Part shown: positions 8,015 to 16,369 of the stretch, in pieces
How the letters are laid out: the number at the start of each line of letters is the position of its first letter
Position numbering within the stretch: position 1 is the stretch's first letter
Origin: Trichomonas vaginalis G3
Taxonomy: Eukaryota > Parabasalia > Trichomonadida > Trichomonadidae
Direction: 5' to 3'
Length of the DNA: 64,000 bases
Assembly (NCBI RefSeq): GCF_026262505.1
Contig: NC_067206.1
Coordinates: 24,381,896-24,445,895 of the forward strand
The notes under the pieces: generated by a model
Told to the model about the DNA's origin: nothing
The model's input: only the letters and a program-made list of their open reading frames with translations
The model's database searches: none
Position numbers and translations under genes: made by a program

Positions 8015-8876
8015 GTAATGCATGAAAATTCGGTTCACTTCATTTTTGACACTTTACATATCGGATGTATTATCTAAGAATTATATTATAAAATAATAAT
8101 TTTGTGTTTTATAAGTTTATTTGTATAAATTGATTCAAAAAAAATGGAAAGACAAGAAGTGGATCTGCCAAATGAAAATCAGATTTATAGTTTTAGAGAG
8201 TTACATACATGAAATATGAAAATTGAACTTTGTATAAGGAATTGTTGGCTATGATGTACTGATCATGAATCAGTACATCATAGCCAACAATTCCTTCGCA
8301 AACAGCGGGAAACTTTGTCTGAATAGTTTAACATTCAGACAAAGTTTCCCGCTGTCAGAGAGGGAATGGAAGGGTAAGAGGTATATATTCATAATGTATA
8401 CCTCTTACCCTTTCATTCCCTCGAGAAAGTTCAAAAACTTGGGTGCAATCAGTTCTGATTGCACCCAAGTTTTTGAACTTTGTATAAGGAATTGTTGACT
8501 ATGATGTACTGATCATGAATCAGTACATCATAGCCAACAATTCCTTCGCAAACAACCCGAAATTTGTCTGATTCCACACTAATTTTATTAATTTATCTAA
8601 ACTTTTATCCTCGTCTACAATTTAATCATCAATAATTATCTCTTGTTCTATTTCACTATTATATATATATATATTTATATGATTTGATTTAAAAAAAATA
8701 AATAAATAAATTAATAAATCATTTACTCAAATATATCAAAAGTTTTATTTTTATATATAAAGATAACTACTTTTAAAAAAAAATACCCTATATATTTTTG
8801 CCATGTAAACTATTTTTGCCATGTAAACTTGTCACTTTTGTCAGAAGTGAAGTGAACCGAATTTTCATGCACAACA
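8015..8876. mobile_element. hairpin-rich insert in the polymerase gene
   Basis: About 0.86 kb of unrelated, mostly very AT-rich sequence lies inside the PolB remnant, bounded by a 16-bp direct repeat (GATTTCATGTAATTAT at 7999-8014 and 8877-8892). Just inside each end is a 24-bp perfect inverted repeat (8019-8042 and 8848-8871) that itself belongs to the polymerase coding sequence. This suggests template switching or a transposition with local duplication. The centre holds the five-hairpin array. No transposase is present. Confidence 0.55.
8236..8546. repeat. array of five consecutive long hairpins
   Basis: Five stem-loops stand head to tail. (1) 8236-8263/8269-8296, 28-bp perfect stem. (2) 8302-8324/8333-8355, 23-bp perfect. 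(3) 8360-8385/8397-8422, 26 bp with one mismatch. (4) 8426-8452/8455-8481, 27-bp perfect with a 2-base loop. (5) 8486-8513/8519-8546, 28 bp, a near copy of hairpin 1 with one mismatch. The direct repeat GAACTTTGTATAAGGAATTGTTG precedes hairpins 1 and 5. Parts recur in Maverick B near 23131-23172 (GAACTTTGTATA, CAGCGGG). Confidence 0.9.
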
Positions 8877-11335
8877 GATTTCATGTAATTATACATAAAA
8901 CTACCAATTGTTTTTTCATCTGTGATAATATCTAAGTTTCTTATTATCGGTAAAAAGTTTATGTAATCATTAATGTATTTTTCATCAATGTGACCCTTTA
9001 CTTCAGCCACGAATAAAGTATTTTTCTTTCTAATAATTCCCAGTGCTTTTGCTTTCTTTGTTGCTATATCACAAATGATAACACCATTCAATCTTCCCGG
9101 CATATACATTTTATGGTCAGTATATTGAATGAAATCATGAGGATTAGATGAAAATGATGAAGGATATAATGAATTAAAGTCAACTCCAACGAAATGAGTC
9201 ATAATGTTGGTGGTGTCCTCATTTGATACAGTTTTAGTTTCTGGATTATATGAAAGTTTATTAATGTGCGTGATTCCTTTAAGATTAACACGATGTTGAA
9301 CATTTGATAGACCACCAGTAATTCCATTACGGAGAATGTGATAAGCTTCAACTGAATCTAAAGTCATTGGTAAATTATTTTTTAATGCATAATTTCTTAA
9401 ATTGATTCTTAAACGTTGAACATCTTCATCTTTATTTGATTTTACGACATTGCAATAACAACACATTAACTGACAATTTTCTTTGGTATGTGGTTTTTCA
9501 TTATCGATTCTATCCAATGTTGGTTTATTTACATATGTAAACGCTTTACCACACATTTTGCATTTAGATGAAAGGATTAAATTGTGATAGTATTGATAGT
9601 CATCCATTGAAACATTGTTTTTGGTATCTCTTTTCGCCTTTTCATCTTGTTTCTTATATGAATCAATTTTATATTTCCAATACTTTTTTGTTAATTCAAA
9701 ACTTGATTCCACATTTTCTTCTTCTGGATATGTTTCGTTAGGATTGAAGTTCTTATATGCTAACGCGTAACGAATCATTGATGCATTCGATGATAAAGAA
9801 AGATTATGAAGCATGTCAATTTTATAAACAAATATTTCTTCGATAATTTTATCAATTGGGTCAATCATAATTTCAACGTCTTTATTGCAATAATGAATAA
9901 AATATTCTAATCTATTCTCAAAATTTTTAGCATCATTGAGATATATTTGATAATCTGAATCGGATATTGTTTCTTGTGTTAATGCTGAATAAAATGAATC
10001 TTGAGTGAATGGTTCCTTTTTATATAATTCATCTTCGTAATTCTCCCATGTGATGAATTGATAAGGGAAAAAGGATTTAACACGTGATTTATTGTTTCCG
10101 AAATCTTGAGTGAATTGGTCTAATGTTCCACCCGCTATATAATTTCTGATGTCAATAAATCTTTAATTCATATGGACAGTTTGTTTTCTTTACTATGACT
10201 TGCTTAAATTGAGAAGAAGAAACCCAGCATTGATTTTATCTTCCATTTTGCAGTATTTAAATCACGAAGAATTAAATTTAAATCAAACTTTCCTGAATTA
10301 AAACCAATGATATTCACTTTATTAAATTCTTCATCTAAAAGCTCTTTCATTGCTTCCTTTTGTTTTTCATTTAATGTATTCATTAATTCTTCATATTGTT
10401 CAATATTTGATTTAGCAACTAATGAACATGTTGAAAATAAAAATTCAATCCAATCAGAGATGAACGAATCACTTGATGTTAAGCAAAAATTCCTCGTAAA
10501 TGTTTTATCACGGTCTACGACCTCGCCGCTTTGCGGCTTTATTTGACAGTTGATGATACCATAAATGGTTTTAAGTAAGCGTTCAAAGTTGCACATTCAG
10601 AAAGTTGAAGTTCTTCTTTAGTCTCTAATGTTTCGAAGTCAAAAGTAATATAATATCTTGTTGGTTTATAATATTCCTGCAAATTATGTGCTAATAGCCA
10701 TTGATATATCTTCTGTTTCGTGATATGTGGTGCATATGGTTGTTGTGTTTTGCAATTGAACGTCTTGAATTAATCTTCCATTATTTTCTTTACATTTCTC
10801 ACAATGTTTTAAAAATCTTCTTTGGTTTTTCCTTTCTGGATCATCACGGATAGAATATACTTCTTCTTTGCAAAAGGGGCAAACTTTATATCCTGTGAGT
10901 GCTTCAACGTCTGTAATTCTGTCAGCGTGAAGTTTTCCACATGGACTCTGTGTTAATAAAATATTTACTGTTTCAAATTCTGGATCTATCATTATTGATT
11001 CCACTAATGGAAAGTCTACCTTATTTATGTCCACGTCTTCTGGTTGAGGATCACAATAATAAAAATCAATATTAACGTTTAACATTCTTGCTAACCTCTC
11101 ACTTTCTGATGAAATGTCAAATCCTTCATATGCATCTATGGCTTCATTTAAATAACTTCTACGAGTTTTAGGATTAACACCATCAGGAATGTTATAGAAG
11201 CGTTTAAATAACCTTCTACCTTCGGCTCTTATTTGATTATCATTCATTTTAGCTGTTCCGTTTTTGTTCATTTATGTAAGAATAAAAATTAAAAAAATAA
11301 ATAAAAATAAAGTTTATTTTTTTTAAAGTCCAGGG

Positions 11336-12388
11336 CTAAAGTCCATAAAATGAATTAAGAACACATAAATTTTTATCATCTGCGACGTGACGAATACATT
11401 TTAATTTACTCAAGAATGCGTACCCTGATACATTAAATCTAATTCCTGTCTTATTTAATTTCACAACTTTGAAAAGGAATGTATGAATAGCTATAAATGA
11501 TGAGAAGATTTTTATGGGTTGCTTCCATTTTTTCTGAAATAAATGAATAAATATAATGTTTATAAGTTTTCATATCTTTTATGTTCTTAATAACGAATGG
11601 TATAGACCTTTCAACTTCGTCTTCCTTCGGTGCTGTTCTTTCATATGAAACATTATTGGTATCTTCAATAATGAAACCACAATCGCATAAAATTTTATAG
11701 GTTCCAATTGTTTCTTTTGATATTTTATCTAACAAATCAAAAACTTTATCAACACCTGTACATTTATTTAAATAATAATTTGTGTAAATATCATGGTCTT
11801 CTTTCTTAATCGTATTTGTTGCATATGTTACATTTTTCAGTGCTTTTTTGAATTTTTCAGAATCAAGAGGAGGTGAAAGTAATATACATGGATAATCTCC
11901 ATCGTCAATAAACTGAAGCTTATGTTTATGAATAAATTTTGTGCCTTCTTCTGAAAGTGTTTCGTCAATATCACCATCTAATAAATTTTTAGTAGATTCC
12001 AAAAAGTAATTTTTATATCTTTCCTCATGTGATTTTTGAACTTCTGATTCTGAAGCTGGGATATTCATTAAACCCTCTACTTCATTCTCAGCATTTCTCA
12101 ATTCACTAATTCTTTCATCTATTTCATTTCTTAATTGTTCCAATTTCTCAATCTCATCGTTATAATATTCATCTTGTTTAATTTTTTCTTCAAAATATTC
12201 AGGAGGTGTTTCAAGGCTCTCTGAACCCAGGTCCTCTGGACCATAAAGAGGAATATTCTCCTGTTTTTCAACTTTTTTGGGATATAAATATCTCATTATA
12301 GCCTTTTTAGTAATTGGTCCGTTATATTTAAATTCATTCAACAATCTGGAAAACTCTTTCACATTCTGCATATATGTTGGATAAGAAC
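11336..12388 (-). pseudogene. Maverick A protein upstream of PolB, unknown, broken
   Basis: Remains of a gene encoding an acidic, helical protein with a long coiled segment (DEYYNDEIEKLEQLRNEIDE) and no recognised domain. It precedes the polymerase on the same strand; such a position could suit a replication partner or terminal protein, but nothing in the sequence proves that. The gene is broken (about two breaks), one being the MULE-like insertion at its 5' end. Confidence 0.5.
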
Positions 12389-12442
12389 CGTCTCCAAAAG
12401 AGAAAGGGACAGACTAGCCCATTGTCACTTTTTAATTTAGCA

Positions 12443-13262
12443 AATGAACGCTTATGGAGTGGAGTTTTTGGGTAAATCTGATTTGCTTATAAATGAAATA
12501 AAATCAAAAGAAACCATATTGGCATTATATTATGCAAAAATAAATGATCTTACTTAGTACTTTTAAAGTTAATTTCAGAAAAAATTTGACACAATGGTAT
12601 CCGGCACATACAAGTGGTGTACAACCAAAATATAAGTTAGTTTAAACATATATTGCTATATCTCATGATCTTACTTAGTACTTTTAAAGTTAATTTCAGA
12701 AAAAATTTGACACAATGGTATCCGGCACATACAAGTGGTGTACAACCAAAATATAAGTTGGTTTAAACATATATTGCTATATCTCATGATCTTACTTAGT
12801 ACTTTTAAAGTTAATTTCAGAAAAAATTTGACACAATGGTATCCGGCACATACAAGTGGTGTACAACCAAAATATAAGTTAGTTTAAACATATATTGCTA
12901 TATCTCATGATCTTACTTAGTACTTTTAAAGTTAATTTCAGAAAAAATTTGACACAATGGTATCCGGCACATACAAGTGGTGTACAACCAAATCTTCGAC
13001 TCGATGAACTTGTCATCGAGTTATATTCCAGTGTTGTTCCTTCATTCCTGATTAAGTTGCAAATTAAAGGTCTGGATTCAGAGAGAAGTGTTAAAGTTAT
13101 CAAAAAAGTCACAAGAGATTTCGAAGAAATGACACAATTTAAAAAAGTCGAATGCATCAGTATGCTTGAAGCTGTTCAGAAAGGTCTGAAAAATGATACA
13201 CTTGATCCCAACATTGTTTACTCAACATTAAAAATATTATTGCAAAGAAAACATTTGATTTA
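12443..13262 (+). pseudogene. gene fragment carried by the MULE-like element
   Basis: A start-like ATG at 12443 opens 37 codons (MNAYGVEFLGKSDLL...) that stop inside the first copy of the tandem repeat. The last repeat copy leads into a clean downstream frame (12895-13262) whose unique end is predicted helical (LDELVIELYSSVVPSFLIKL...) and closes with TAA at 13262. The 121-bp unit is not a multiple of three, so the copies cannot be read through in one frame. I read it as a captured host gene piece that later expanded. The family is not recognised. Confidence 0.45.
12546..12992. repeat. 121-bp tandem repeat, about 3.7 copies
   Basis: Copies begin at 12546, 12667, 12788 and 12909 (GATCTTACTTAG...), with period exactly 121 and almost no divergence. 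The last copy is cut after ACAACCAAA, where unique coding-like sequence follows. The near identity implies very recent expansion. Confidence 0.95.
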
Positions 13263-13625
13263 ATAAACATTTAATTTATTATAATTAATTTTTTATTACA
13301 GTATAGTAAAAAATGCTATAAATAAATTATTATATTTTATTAAAATGTGACTTTTAATAGTAAGTGAATAAAATAAATCAGGAATTGGGAAAGAAATAAG
13401 GTTAATTAAAAATAATGAAAATTACAAGTTTAAGGTTAATGAAAAAGTGACAATGGGCGAGTTTGTCCCCCACTCGTCTCCAAAATTTTCTAAAATATTT
13501 TCTAATTCTGAATTAGTGAACTTTAAAGATTTCAATGAATTAGTTGTTATACTCATTTATTATAAAATAAAAAATAAAAAAAATAAATTTAACTTAGTTT
13601 TAATTTTACGTAAGAAGTTAATTTT

Positions 13626-13629
<4 letters not shown>

Positions 13630-13659
<30 letters not shown>

Positions 13660-13708
13660 TAGTGGGGCTTCCAGGCACTTCGTGCCCTCTAGCCCCGAAG
13701 ATGTTTAG
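13630..13708. repeat. left terminal inverted repeat of Maverick B
   Basis: A run of 28 A (13630-13657) is followed by 51 bases from GGTAGTGGGGCTTCC to GATGTTTAG, identical in reverse to 37930-37980. The repeat contains a nested palindrome: GGGGCT...AGCCCC outside and GGCAC-TTC-GTGCC inside. Confidence 0.9.
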
Positions 13709-13917
13709 TATAAATGAAGTTTTTATTCGGAAAATTGTTAGTCTTCTGGTGTGAATTCGGAGGACTCTTCTTCTTCCTCCATTGCTTCTGGGAAGAAGCC
13801 TTCTTCTGGGTCGAAAACATTATATAATGTTTCACTTTTCACAAATTATATATGTTTTCATGCTTTGTCACTTTTCTGTCACTTTTCGGGTAAAAACATT
13901 TTTATTATTATATATAA
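13709..13917 (-). other. subterminal region with acidic C-terminal coding relic
   Basis: Just inside the left end, the minus strand between about 13850 and 13741 reads as a short acidic tail (PEEGFFPEAMEEEEESSEF) ending in a stop, without a convincing start. It may be the remains of a Maverick gene. The rest holds two TGTCACTTTTC words and the AT-rich leader of the methyltransferase gene. Confidence 0.3.
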
Positions 13918-14735
13918 ATGAATTTTACAAAACCTCCGTTACCGTTCTTTGGAAATAAGAGTAAATGTAAAGATATTATATTGAGAGAACTTAAGAAACT
14001 ACCGAATGGTCTAACATTTGTAGATTTGTTCGGTGGAAGTTTCTATATATCCCATTTGTGCCATACAATATTCCCAGACTCAAAGATTATATGCAATGAC
14101 TTCGACAACTATATGGACCGTCTCAAACATATACCAGACACAAACAATATATTGAAAGCGTTAAAAGAAAAGATACCTATAGGTAAGATGGAACGTATAC
14201 CATTAGATAAGAAAAATATTTGTGAGAAGGTTTTGAAAAAGCAGAATATATAGACTGGGATAGTATATCTGCTAGACTATTATATAGTGGTGCTATAAGA
14301 GTTCATGACATTGAAACACTTATGTCAAAAGTTTTATATCTTAACTATACAAATGTTTTCAAAGAGAACATAGAAAAATATATTGAGGGTATAGAGTTTG
14401 TGAGATGTCATTGGACAGAGTTGTATGAAAAATATAAAGACAAGGAAAATGTTTTCTTTATAGTGGACCCGCCGTTCTATAACACATGGGATTTTCAATA
14501 CCAAGTAGACTGGACTTTGAGAGACTCTTTAGAAACTTTAGACGTTTTACATAACCATCCATGCTTTTACTTTACATCCGATAAAAGTGGTTTGGAAAGT
14601 GTCATGAGATGGTTAGAGGACATACATGACTATGAGTTTAGATATGACAAGATAGAATATGAGAGAGGTCCTATAAACTGGAGAAAGTGTCATAACAAAG
14701 AAATTTTACTAGTAAGTAAATGTGGTTTGAAATAG
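13918..14735 (+). pseudogene. D12/Dam-type DNA adenine methyltransferase (Maverick B, broken)
   Basis: Remains of a DNA N6-adenine methyltransferase. Visible signatures are PFFGNKSK at the N-terminus (the P-F/W-x-G-x-K cofactor-side motif), FVDLFGGS (AdoMet-binding motif I) and DPPFYNT (catalytic DPPY-type motif), in Dam/D12 order. It would methylate adenine, either to mark the element's own DNA or to alter host chromatin. It is the first gene inside the left end, with start context ATTTTTAT, 12 bases, ATG. It is broken (about one or two breaks). Confidence 0.75.
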
Positions 14736-14851
14736 GACTACTTGTTTTAGGTTTTTTCCATTGTGTCATTTACTTATTTGACGTGGCAGAAAGATATAGA
14801 GAATATGAAGATGAACCAATGCCTGCAAATGTTCAGCATATGTACTCGTAA
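14720..14851 (+). CDS. 43-aa single-pass membrane protein (Maverick B)
   Basis: A short frame overlaps the end of the methyltransferase gene in another frame. Residues 4-20 (EIGLLVLGFFHCVIYLF) form one membrane segment, followed by a charged tail (AERYREYEDEPMP). No family is recognised. Small membrane proteins are common in virus-like elements, but coding is supported only by its composition and position. Confidence 0.35.
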   Translation: MWFEIGLLVLGFFHCVIYLFDVAERYREYEDEPMPANVQHMYS

Positions 14852-14874
14852 GAGATATTTTTATCTAATATTAA

Positions 14875-15237
14875 ATGGACGCACAGAACTTAGCGAATGC
14901 ACAGCAACCTGGACAACCAAACCCAGAGAATATTCCAAATGAAGTTAGAATACAAACTGCAATGGCAAACTATGGTCAAGTGCCAACAGATGTACAAATG
15001 CAAACTGCCATGTCAAATGACGCTGCGTTAGGTTTGCCACCATGGTATGCAAATATGAGATGGAAAGAGTTTTATACAAACCCTGAAGTGGGATATAAAC
15101 AACTTTATGCAGATGACGCGAACACAGGAGTTGACCCAGAATATGTTTTCTACCAGAGGAGAAACAGAATGTATGAGCTCCAGTTAAAGAATGCTATGGA
15201 ACTCAACAGGAAACGTAAGAGACTAGGCGGACATTAG
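14875..15237 (+). CDS. Maverick B protein, unknown, Gln/Asn-rich
   Basis: A 120-aa protein containing two imperfect internal repeats (EVRIQTAMANYGQVP and DVQMQTAMSNDAALG), then a helical, basic C-terminus (MELNRKRKRLGGH). Function unknown; a structural role is possible from context with the capsid-like and fibre genes. Start context: ATTTTTAT, 10 bases, ATG. The frame looks whole. Confidence 0.55.
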   Translation: MDAQNLANAQQPGQPNPENIPNEVRIQTAMANYGQVPTDVQMQTAMSNDAALGLPPWYANMRWKEFYTNPEVGYKQLYADDANTGVDPEYVFYQRRNRMYELQLKNAMELNRKRKRLGGH

Positions 15238-15255
15238 ATTTTTACATATAGTAAA

Positions 15256-15498
15256 ATGGGTTTCTTCAGTAAGATAGGAAACTTCTTTCGAAATGTTGGA
15301 AGAGGTATATGGAATGGAATAAAAACCGTCGGAAGAGGAATTTGGAACGGTGTCAAAAATATTGGTAAAAGAGTAGGTCAGTTCGTTGGTATTATACCTA
15401 AAGACCCTGAACCAGAAGAACAAGCTCCTGTTATACAACAGCCTGAACCTGCACCACAGTCTAGTTGGCAACCAAATCCAACACCTCAACCGTATTAA
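15256..15498 (+). CDS. 80-aa amphipathic, membrane-active-like protein (Maverick B)
   Basis: The N-terminal half has repeated Phe/Trp-Gly-basic amphipathic helices (GFFSKIGNFFRNVGRGIWNG; NVGRGIWNGIKTVGRGIWNG), the second half is Pro/Gln-rich. Such peptides often disturb membranes, as protein VI does in adenovirus entry; this is analogy only. It lies between a small structural-type gene and the minor capsid candidate. Start context: ATTTTTAC, 10 bases, ATG. Confidence 0.55.
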   Translation: MGFFSKIGNFFRNVGRGIWNGIKTVGRGIWNGVKNIGKRVGQFVGIIPKDPEPEEQAPVIQQPEPAPQSSWQPNPTPQPY

Positions 15499-15502
15499 AA
15501 AA

Positions 15503-16351
15503 TTATATTTTTACCGTTCGATAGTAGTTGTATATGAAACTAAGTTCTAAGTAAAACGCATGGTATAATGGAATTATTCTTTTTCTTCCATCTGTAGTAA
15601 ACCATACTTGAAAGTCTGAAATACTTCCACTTGGTGGTTCGTATAACTTTGTAGGTTTTTCGTAAAAGTCATTTGCCAAGCATAAGAAAGAGTTTTGGGC
15701 GCCAGAAAATGAAGCATGAACAATAATAGCAGCTGGGTCGAAAACATCTTTAAATAAATATGGTTCATCTCTTGCATATCGACTGTAAATATTTGCTAAA
15801 GGAAGTTCGACTTTCTGATTTAACATTCTTTGCAAATAATACCATGACATTGCAGTGAATTCTGTATATATTTGTTCGTCTTTCTTTGGATTGTCTTCGT
15901 AGATTTGAAATGACACTTGTGAATTTTGTTTGTCATATACAATTCTCACATAAAGTGTGCTCTCGGTATTTGCATATTCATCAGCATATTTTGCATAACA
16001 TGAATTTATTTTATCTTCTATATTTTTTAACGCAGTCTGTAGAGAAGATGAAAGGTCAACTTGTATTAGCTCAATTTCTTCCCACATTTTTCGTTTCCCT
16101 TCAGATATATAATCTATATGAAACCTTACAATAAATGGAAAACTTTTATCTTCTACAGACACAAACTTCATTCTACGAAAGCCAATAGCTTTTGTGACAG
16201 ATGGGTCTCTTAGCCATCTTAATGGGTAGTCAAAACGATAGCCTTCATGCTTTACGGTCTCTGTCTCAAACTTTTGACCGACATTAGTAAAAAGTTCATC
16301 TAATGGTTTAGTTGTAGCAACTCTTGAATTTTCTTTTTCTATTGGAAGCAT
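15503..16351 (-). CDS. minor capsid/penton candidate (Maverick B)
   Basis: A 282-aa homologue of the Maverick A protein at 5301-6182. Shared features are YPLRWLRDPS versus YPRHWVEYV, the central beta-rich block, and FLCLANDFYEKPTKLY versus ILCLSNYMYSPPKHY, with a hydrophobic C-terminal strand. It is divergent from the fibre gene (18 bases between starts), a pairing that would suit a vertex protein and its fibre. The frame looks whole. The jelly-roll assignment is inferred from beta-rich pattern and context. Confidence 0.55.
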   Translation of the reverse strand: MLPIEKENSRVATTKPLDELFTNVGQKFETETVKHEGYRFDYPLRWLRDPSVTKAIGFRRMKFVSVEDKSFPFIVRFHIDYISEGKRKMWEEIELIQVDLSSSLQTALKNIEDKINSCYAKYADEYANTESTLYVRIVYDKQNSQVSFQIYEDNPKKDEQIYTEFTAMSWYYLQRMLNQKVELPLANIYSRYARDEPYLFKDVFDPAAIIVHASFSGAQNSFLCLANDFYEKPTKLYEPPSGSISDFQVWFTTDGRKRIIPLYHAFYLELSFIYNYYRTVKI

Positions 16352-16369
16352 ATTTTATCTAGAATAAAA
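16352..16369. promoter_or_regulatory. 18-bp divergent start region (penton candidate / fibre)
   Basis: This region holds TATTTTATCTAGAATAAAA between two outward-facing ATGs. Read toward the fibre, ATTTTAT is followed by 11 bases and ATG; read the other way, ATTTTTAT is followed by 12 bases and ATG. The word AGAATAAAA recurs at the divergent pairs near 1080, 3980 and 32185. Confidence 0.45.

Larger units (their letters stand above)
7605..11271 (-). pseudogene. family B DNA polymerase with internal HNH domain (Maverick A, broken)
   Basis: Remains of a protein-primed-type DNA polymerase B gene, which replicates the element. Recognisable in order on the minus strand are an N-terminal zinc-like region (CPFCKEEV), exonuclease motifs (FDFETLE, GFNSGKFDL, YCNKDVEIM), an HNH zinc domain (about 9410-9590: CKMCGK, LDRIDN, CCYCN), polymerase motif A (VDFNSLYPS, about 9160-9190), and a motif B-like segment (SLNGSYG). 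The start at 11271 has the element's motif (ATTTTTAT, 10 bases, ATG). The gene is broken in about four or five places, including an inserted 0.86-kb block (8015-8876), and is incomplete at its 3' end. Confidence 0.8.
12400..13474. mobile_element. MULE-like non-autonomous TIR element with cargo
   Basis: A 1.07-kb unit has imperfect inverted ends: left (12401-12433) and right (13441-13474) share GGGACA-ACT-GCCCATTGTCACTTTTT. It is flanked by an exact 11-bp direct repeat CGTCTCCAAAA (12389-12399 and 13475-13485). A target duplication of 8-11 bp is characteristic of Mutator-like elements, which are known in Trichomonas. No transposase is encoded; it carries a gene fragment with a 121-bp tandem repeat, as Pack-MULEs do. 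Confidence 0.7.

Noticed and set aside
12546-12992. Intron in the MULE cargo gene
   Set aside because: No GTAYGT donor or ACTAACACACAG acceptor of the trichomonad type is seen; tandem duplication explains the frame change.
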